Assembly: GCA_043760535.1 (NCBI GenBank)
Contig: JAYUOV010000255.1
Location: 1-9,549 of the forward strand
Length of the DNA: 9,549 nt
Origin: JAZKFT01 sp043760535
GTDB taxonomy: Bacteria; Bacteroidota; Bacteroidia; Chitinophagales; Chitinophagaceae
Reading direction: 5' to 3'
How positions within the stretch are numbered: position 1 is the first letter of the stretch; each line of letters opens with the position of its first letter. Below are positions 4,919 through 9,549 of the stretch, one piece after another. Under the pieces are notes generated by a model that saw only the letters and a program-made list of their open reading frames with translations, was not told the DNA's origin and did not search any database. The position numbers were made by a program, and so were the translations under genes.

Positions 4919-7120
4919 ATGGAAGCTTTTGCAAAAAATATTTTATCGGTTATTAATCAGATAAAGGGTGGTGGCGATTATGTTGTAAATGGCAGCGAAC
5001 CCATCATCATCCCCGGGTTACTGGTGAATGACGATTTGGAAGTTAGTTTTCCGATTGCCAAACCACAAATTGAGGCACTTATAGCAATGGCCCACAAAGC
5101 ACCTTTTGGTAAAGGCAGCAAAACAATTATAGATGCCAATGTGCGTAGTGTATGGGAAATAGATGCAAGTAGCCTTTCTTTTCTAAACCCGGCTTGGCAT
5201 TCACTTTTAGCTTCGATATTAAAAAAAGTTAAGGCAGGGTTAGGCATTGAAAAAACTGAAGTGACCGCCTCTTTATACAAGCTGCTGATTTATGAAAAAG
5301 ACGATTTTTTTGTTGCCCATAAAGATTCTGAAAAAGAAAAAGGCATGTTTGGTACGCTTATTATCGGCCTGCCCTCTAAACATACCGGTGGTGCGTTATG
5401 TGTACGTTTTGATGGTAAAGAAGAAACAATTGGTTTTGCAGCAGCAGTTAACCAGTATCAAATACCCTATGCTGCTTTTTATGCCGATTGCGAACATGAG
5501 ATTGAAAAAGTTACTTCGGGGTATAGGGTATGCCTGGCCTACAATCTTATTCAAAAAGAAAGAAAAGAGCAGTTGCAATTAAAAGAAAGTAAAACCTATG
5601 TACAACAAATAGCAGATTTATTAAAGAAGCAGGTACAGGAAACGCCTATCGTTATTTTATTAAACCATCAATATACCCCCGAAAACTTTTCGCTTACGTC
5701 GCTAAAGCATAACGACAGGCATAAAACAGAGGTGATAATTAGGGCTGCAGAATCGGCTGGCTATTATGCAAAAATGGGCTTATTTACCTGTTATAAAATG
5801 GGCGAAATGGAAGGCGATTTTTATAACGACAGGGAAGGCCATAAAGGCGGCGATGGAGATATGGGCGAAGTGCATGAAGAATATACGCTTATTGAGCACT
5901 GGGCTAATGATGGCTTACCAGACCTAGGAAAGTTTAAAATAGATGAGACGGAGGTACTCAAGGATTTTGATATTGCCGAAGGTGACCCCATAGAAAAAGA
6001 AGAGGAAGGCTACATGGGCAATTATGGTATGACAATAGAGTATTGGTACCATTACGGAGCCATAGTGCTTTGGAGAAAAGAACAGCATTTGGAAATCGTT
6101 TCAAAGCTGGAAATTGCAGAAAAGTTAAACTGGCTTAGGTACTATAGTGGCAAAAGTTGCAATACTGAAGAAATGGCCTTTGTCAGAAATACGTTTGCAG
6201 AAATTGCCTCAACAAGCCCATCGAGCTTCCGGTACGAAAAATTAGACTTTAATATTGTAGCTGTAATGCTGGTGGAATTAAATGCGAAGAAGTACGTGGA
6301 GTCATCTCAAGGGGTTGATCTACTGGCAAAATTGTTTGATAAAATAAATATAGGCCACTGGGAAAAATTGATTAAACACTATGGGCTACCAGTATTCAGA
6401 AATGTTTTTTTAAATGCACTTAATGAGGTTAAAATATCGAAGCACTTATTAGATATGTTCCTTTATTTATCTGCTAAAGCAAATACGAAATATGATAGTT
6501 TTATTACTGACATGTTACAAAACCTGCCCGCATCGGTAACCAAATTAAACTTGACCCAAAAGGGCAATGCAGTTGCTGGCCTTTCTATTGTGGATAGCCT
6601 AATAAAACTAAGCCGGTATAAAAATGAAGATGCGGATTGGGTAACACAAATGGTAAAAAATATTACAGCCACACTTACCCGCAGCTTTGTAAATAAGGTA
6701 TTAGCCGATGCCCTGCTTCTTAATAGCGTTAACAGAAAATTGCTTTTACATACGGCCATTTTAAAGGTATGCAAGCATTATTTAAAAGTTAGCATTGCCA
6801 CTAAGCCCTTGCCACCTGCTACCTTTACAAGGCATATACCCGAATCATTTACAAATAAGAAAATGCTGTCTGTTATTTCTTCATTTATATTATCGCCAAC
6901 AGAAGAGGTTTTTGATTATCGGATTAATCAACAGCTAAGAGATGAAATGGCAAATGCTGTCACCAATTCTAAAATAGACCTGCGGATGGAAACCATAAAA
7001 AAAGGAACGCCACACACCTTGCGGTTGATTAAAACCCAGGCATCATATTTACGTTTGTTTAAAAAATGGGAAGAAGATGTGGAATATTTAGAAAGACTTG
7101 AACGAATTAAAGAGGAATAA
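4919..7120 (+). CDS. 2-oxoglutarate/Fe(II)-dependent dioxygenase, prolyl 4-hydroxylase-like, 733 residues
   Basis: The N-terminal part (about 110-210) is a double-stranded beta-helix dioxygenase domain that would couple 2-oxoglutarate decarboxylation to hydroxylation of a substrate. The iron ligands are visible as His134-x-Asp136 (FVAHKDSEKE) and His193 (CEHEIEKVTSG). Arg203 is the likely 2-oxoglutarate anchor. Strand phrases YKLLIYEKDDFF and FGTLIIGLPSKHTGGAL match the prolyl 4-hydroxylase-type group. A second conserved region (about 245-390) contains HQYTPENFSLTSLK and GNYGMTIEYWYHYGAIVLW (367-385), which I associate with large fungal and amoebal relatives as well as bacterial ones. The remaining 340 residues appear helical and are not recognised; the end is rich in Lys and Glu. 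There is no signal peptide, so it should act in the cytoplasm. The substrate is unknown. The next gene (lnt) follows after 59 bases. Confidence 0.88.
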   Translation: MEAFAKNILSVINQIKGGGDYVVNGSEPIIIPGLLVNDDLEVSFPIAKPQIEALIAMAHKAPFGKGSKTIIDANVRSVWEIDASSLSFLNPAWHSLLASILKKVKAGLGIEKTEVTASLYKLLIYEKDDFFVAHKDSEKEKGMFGTLIIGLPSKHTGGALCVRFDGKEETIGFAAAVNQYQIPYAAFYADCEHEIEKVTSGYRVCLAYNLIQKERKEQLQLKESKTYVQQIADLLKKQVQETPIVILLNHQYTPENFSLTSLKHNDRHKTEVIIRAAESAGYYAKMGLFTCYKMGEMEGDFYNDREGHKGGDGDMGEVHEEYTLIEHWANDGLPDLGKFKIDETEVLKDFDIAEGDPIEKEEEGYMGNYGMTIEYWYHYGAIVLWRKEQHLEIVSKLEIAEKLNWLRYYSGKSCNTEEMAFVRNTFAEIASTSPSSFRYEKLDFNIVAVMLVELNAKKYVESSQGVDLLAKLFDKINIGHWEKLIKHYGLPVFRNVFLNALNEVKISKHLLDMFLYLSAKANTKYDSFITDMLQNLPASVTKLNLTQKGNAVAGLSIVDSLIKLSRYKNEDADWVTQMVKNITATLTRSFVNKVLADALLLNSVNRKLLLHTAILKVCKHYLKVSIATKPLPPATFTRHIPESFTNKKMLSVISSFILSPTEEVFDYRINQQLRDEMANAVTNSKIDLRMETIKKGTPHTLRLIKTQASYLRLFKKWEEDVEYLERLERIKEE

Positions 7121-7179
7121 AATACAACGTATTTTTCACTACTGTAAACCCTTTTCAAATAACTACCTTTTTTTTGTAG

Positions 7180-8841
7180 ATGCCTTCAATTATATCCATC
7201 CCTGCAAGAACCCTTTTAATAGCCGTTCTCAGCGGCTTCCTGCTGTTTGCCGCATGGCCCATGATCTCGTTGGAATACCTGATTTTTATTGCTTTTGTTC
7301 CCTTGCTTATTATTGAAGCCCACAGTACGAGGCCCTACCGTTTTTTCTTTATCCTGCTGCTTAACTTTTTAATCTGGAACACCGCCACCACATGGTGGAT
7401 ATGGAATGCAAGTGAGGGCGGAGCATTGGGAGCCATCATAGCCAACAGTATTTTAATGACGATTCCATGGATGCTGTTCCGCATTACCAAACAAAAATTG
7501 GGAAATACTATTGGCTATGTTTCATTGGTATTATACTGGCTTACTTACGAATACATACACCATAATTGGGGGCTTAGCTGGCCGTGGCTTACGCTGGGTA
7601 ATGCGTTTGCCAATCTGCCTGAATGGGTAAAATGGTATCAGTTCACCGGCACAACCGGTGGAAGCTTATGGGTTTTGGTAGCAAATATTTTGATATTTAT
7701 TACTGCAGGAAATCAACTTTTAATAGCCCCGTGGACAAAGGATTTTGAAAAAGAAAATGCCAAACCTCAGAACTTGAGCTATTTGCCTAAAGGAGGACTT
7801 ATTCAAATTATTGCAGTCGTTTTAGTTATTGGTGTGCCAATAGTATGGTCCGCAATGCATCGAAATAAAATTGACAATCCCGGATTGCAAAATAATCCCA
7901 ACAACATCGTCCTCATCCAACCCAACATCGATCCTTACGAAGAAAAATTTTCTGCCCCCGTTCCTTTACAAATAGAAAAACTAATTAAGCTAAGCGAAAG
8001 CCAGATAGACAGCAACACCCGAATGGTGGTATGGCCCGAAACAGCAGTGCCTACGCAGGCCTGGGAAAATCAGATAACCAACAACGAATACTACCAGCCC
8101 ATTTTTGCATTTGCCAAACGCCACCCCAAAATAATGTTGGTAACTGGCATAGATAGCTATGTAAACCATGGCACGAATAACCCCGGCGGCTTTAGCATCC
8201 GCAATAACAAGGAGGGCAATTTTTTCTACGAAGCTTTTAATACCGCCATGGCTTTAGATAGTAATGGAAGCCCGCAACTCTACCACAAATCCAAGCTGGT
8301 TCCAGGGGTGGAAAGCCTGCCTTCGTGGCTGGCATTTTTGGGTAAAATGTTTGAGGATTATGGCGGCATCAGCGGCACATTGGGCACCAGTGAGGAGCCA
8401 ATGGTTTTTTCATCACCCAACAATATCTACAAACCAGCCCCGGTTATTTGTTACGAAAGTATTTATAGCGAATACGTATCGGAGTATGTGCGTAAGGGTG
8501 CCAATGTAATCACCATTATTACCAACGATGGCTGGTGGGGCAATACACCCGGTTACAAGCAGCACCAATCGTATGCTAGGCTCCGTGCCATAGAAACCGG
8601 CTGCTGGGTGGTACGCAGTGCCAATACAGGAATCAGTTGTTTTATTTCGCCGCATGGCGATATATATCAGTCACAACCTTGGGATACGGAGGCTGCTATT
8701 AAAATGAACATTCCACCTGTAGAAAACAAAACTTTTTATGTACAACACGGCGACTGGATAAGCCGTATAGCATGGGTGCTGGCGGCCATTGTTTTAGTGT
8801 GGACAATGGTGGTTTCATTTCTTAGTAAAAGAAAAAAATAG
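7180..8841 (+). CDS. lnt: Apolipoprotein N-acyltransferase
   Basis: Lnt transfers an acyl chain from phospholipid to the N-terminal cysteine of lipoproteins, the last maturation step after Lgt and LspA, in the inner membrane. Here it has 553 residues. Hydrophobic segments cover about 10-48, 53-70, 82-125, 160-180 and 208-226, and the last helix is at 528-548. WNWGLSWPW-type wording (HNWGLSWPWLTLGNAFANLP, 128-147) is typical of Bacteroidota Lnt. The periplasmic nitrilase-fold domain begins at about 243. Its catalytic triad is visible as Glu287 (VVWPETAVP), Lys370 (LYHKSKLVPGVE) and Cys424 (PVICYESIYSE), followed by TNDGWWG and HQSYARLRAIETG. ATG 7180 is preceded by a T-rich tract. A weak -7-like TATTTTTC at 7130-7137 might be its promoter; read-through from the dioxygenase gene is also possible. 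Confidence 0.96.
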   Translation: MPSIISIPARTLLIAVLSGFLLFAAWPMISLEYLIFIAFVPLLIIEAHSTRPYRFFFILLLNFLIWNTATTWWIWNASEGGALGAIIANSILMTIPWMLFRITKQKLGNTIGYVSLVLYWLTYEYIHHNWGLSWPWLTLGNAFANLPEWVKWYQFTGTTGGSLWVLVANILIFITAGNQLLIAPWTKDFEKENAKPQNLSYLPKGGLIQIIAVVLVIGVPIVWSAMHRNKIDNPGLQNNPNNIVLIQPNIDPYEEKFSAPVPLQIEKLIKLSESQIDSNTRMVVWPETAVPTQAWENQITNNEYYQPIFAFAKRHPKIMLVTGIDSYVNHGTNNPGGFSIRNNKEGNFFYEAFNTAMALDSNGSPQLYHKSKLVPGVESLPSWLAFLGKMFEDYGGISGTLGTSEEPMVFSSPNNIYKPAPVICYESIYSEYVSEYVRKGANVITIITNDGWWGNTPGYKQHQSYARLRAIETGCWVVRSANTGISCFISPHGDIYQSQPWDTEAAIKMNIPPVENKTFYVQHGDWISRIAWVLAAIVLVWTMVVSFLSKRKK

Positions 8842-8846
8842 AAAAG

Positions 8847-8854
8847 TATTTTTG
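8847..8854 (+). promoter_or_regulatory. Bacteroidota -7 element upstream of the GNAT gene
   Basis: TATTTTTG matches TAnnTTTG exactly. It lies six bases after the lnt stop and 21 bases before ATG 8876, which predicts transcription starting near 8861 and a short leader. A good -33 TTTG at the usual distance is missing; only TTTC at 8818-8821 is nearby. Confidence 0.4.
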
Positions 8855-8875
8855 CCAAATACAGATGAAAACTAT

Positions 8876-9400
8876 ATGATCCGTACTACACGCCTGCACT
8901 TGATACCCTTTACCAAAGCTCATTACGAAGCCATAACCGCCAACGATAATGTAACATTAGGTAAACTTTTATGTGTTGAAACGCCACAATCGTGGACGGA
9001 GTTTCAAGATGCGGTGGATGCACTGCCCGTTCTCATTTCTTTTTTTGAAAAACTAAACGGCGATGAGCGCTGGGGCTCCTATTTTATTATAAACCCACAG
9101 AAAAAACTGTTGGTAGGAACTGGCGGATATAAAGGAGCACCGGCAGATGATGGCTTTGTAGAGATAGGCTACGAGATAAACGCAGCAAATAGAAGCAAAG
9201 GTTATGCTACAGAAGCCGCCACGGCACTCCTTTTATTTGCTAAAACCCAGCCCGGAATTAAGGGCGTAAGGGCTCATACACTTGCATCAGAAAACGATTC
9301 TGTAAAAGTGCTTCGAAAATGTAATATGATATTTCAATGCCAGTTAACCGATCCGGAAGATGGTGAAATTTGGCGATGGGAAACACCCAATATTATTTAA
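8876..9400 (+). CDS. GNAT-family N-acetyltransferase (RimJ/RimL type)
   Basis: The product (174 residues) transfers an acetyl group from acetyl-CoA to an amine. The start IRTTRLHLIPFTKAHYEAI is the usual opening of the RimJ/RimL-like branch (Acetyltransf_3). Motif A follows FVEIGYEI (94-101) as NRSKGYATEAA (105-115), where Arg106, Gly109 and Ala111 form the acetyl-CoA pyrophosphate loop. A later strand and helix, VRAHTLASENDSVKVLRKCN, is the normal motif B region, and the protein ends WRWETPNII. I chose ATG 8876; an in-frame TTG at 8852 lies inside the -7 element and adds residues unlike the family. The substrate cannot be told: it may be ribosomal protein N-termini, an antibiotic or a metabolite. 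The gene follows lnt by 34 bases. Confidence 0.9.
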   Translation: MIRTTRLHLIPFTKAHYEAITANDNVTLGKLLCVETPQSWTEFQDAVDALPVLISFFEKLNGDERWGSYFIINPQKKLLVGTGGYKGAPADDGFVEIGYEINAANRSKGYATEAATALLLFAKTQPGIKGVRAHTLASENDSVKVLRKCNMIFQCQLTDPEDGEIWRWETPNII

Positions 9401-9432
9401 AGAAAGGTGTCGTACATATTGGACTCTGTTTT

Positions 9433-9468
9433 TTTAGGGCTGGTAATGAACCCCTCCAGCCCCCTAAA
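9433..9468. terminator. Hairpin after the GNAT gene, possible bidirectional terminator
   Basis: TTTAGGGCTGG (9433-9443) pairs with CCAGCCCCCTAAA (9456-9468), with a two-base bulge and a 12-base loop. The stem has a T-run on one side (about 9429-9435) and an A-rich end on the other. It is placed 33 bases after the GNAT stop. The T-run precedes the stem on the plus strand, so termination would be stronger for minus-strand transcripts. Confidence 0.4.
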
Positions 9469-9503
9469 TAACTGGAACGATATTCAAATTGTAAACGAGG
9501 GTG

Positions 9504-9511
9504 TAAATTTG
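9504..9511 (+). promoter_or_regulatory. Bacteroidota -7 element before the last, partial gene
   Basis: TAAATTTG is an exact TAnnTTTG match, seven bases before ATG 9519. If used, the transcript would start at or next to the start codon, giving a leaderless or nearly leaderless message. No convincing -33 element is seen. Confidence 0.3.
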
Positions 9512-9518
9512 AGATATC

Positions 9519-9549
9519 ATGGGAAAACAATCGAGAAAAAGCGCACAGG
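9519..9549 (+). CDS. Start of an unidentified gene, ten codons visible
   Basis: The frame ATG GGA AAA CAA TCG begins a basic N-terminus, MGKQSRKSAQ, and runs off the end of the window. It is too short to name. Basic, serine-rich starts occur in DNA-binding proteins and transposases, but this is not evidence for either. Support comes only from the preceding -7 element and from the distance after the hairpin. Confidence 0.3.
   Translation, partial: MGKQSRKSAQ

Noticed and set aside
5292..5582. Plus-strand frame inside the dioxygenase gene
   Set aside because: It overlaps the codons for the iron ligands of the real gene in another frame; lysine- and leucine-rich content reflects AT-rich DNA.
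7098..7316. Short plus-strand frame bridging the dioxygenase end and lnt start
   Set aside because: It overlaps both real genes out of frame and has no features of its own.

Overview
The window looks like two pieces of DNA from different bacteria. Bases 1 to about 751 are GC-rich and carry the start of a betaproteobacterial (Comamonadaceae-like) xseA gene on the minus strand. They end on what reads as the first six codons of a divergent exbB gene, which then stops making sense. From about 752 onward the DNA is AT-richer and typical of Bacteroidota, most likely the Chitinophagaceae or a relative. The evidence is the protein style, AT-rich leaders with weak ribosome binding sites, and TAnnTTTG-type -7 elements. 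A contig chimera is the simplest explanation for the switch; a true transfer is less likely.

Layout. 1-419: xseA (minus, 3' end outside the window). 420-733: intergenic region with two DnaA-box-like words and an 11-bp inverted repeat. 734-751: exbB start fragment. 793-926: first copy of an intergenic repeat. 984-1985: WYL-domain transcriptional regulator. 2071-2649: unrecognised 192-residue protein (minus), convergent with the regulator. 2650-3081: no gene, but two further repeat copies arranged in tandem. 3082-4515: AAA+ ATPase fused to a DUF234/PD-(D/E)XK nuclease-like domain (minus). 4516-4918: no gene; two long hairpins made from four copies of one box lie just upstream of the ATPase, followed by a fourth repeat copy and a possible promoter. 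4919-7120: a 733-residue 2-oxoglutarate/Fe(II) dioxygenase. 7180-8841: lnt, apolipoprotein N-acyltransferase. 8876-9400: GNAT acetyltransferase. 9401-9549: a hairpin and the first ten codons of a further gene.

How the parts relate. The last three full genes run in the same direction with short gaps (59 and 34 bases), but their functions (protein or nucleic-acid hydroxylation, lipoprotein maturation, small-molecule or protein acetylation) do not form an obvious pathway, and the GNAT gene appears to have its own promoter. Only lnt is a clear housekeeping gene. The WYL regulator, the ATPase-nuclease and the orphan protein resemble accessory genes.

The structures least explained by ordinary annotation are (i) the paired palindromes abutting the ATPase start codon and (ii) a family of diverged repeats of about 130 bases, all in one orientation, placed between nearly every Bacteroidota gene up to 4919. 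I see no CRISPR array, tRNA, rRNA or complete insertion sequence.
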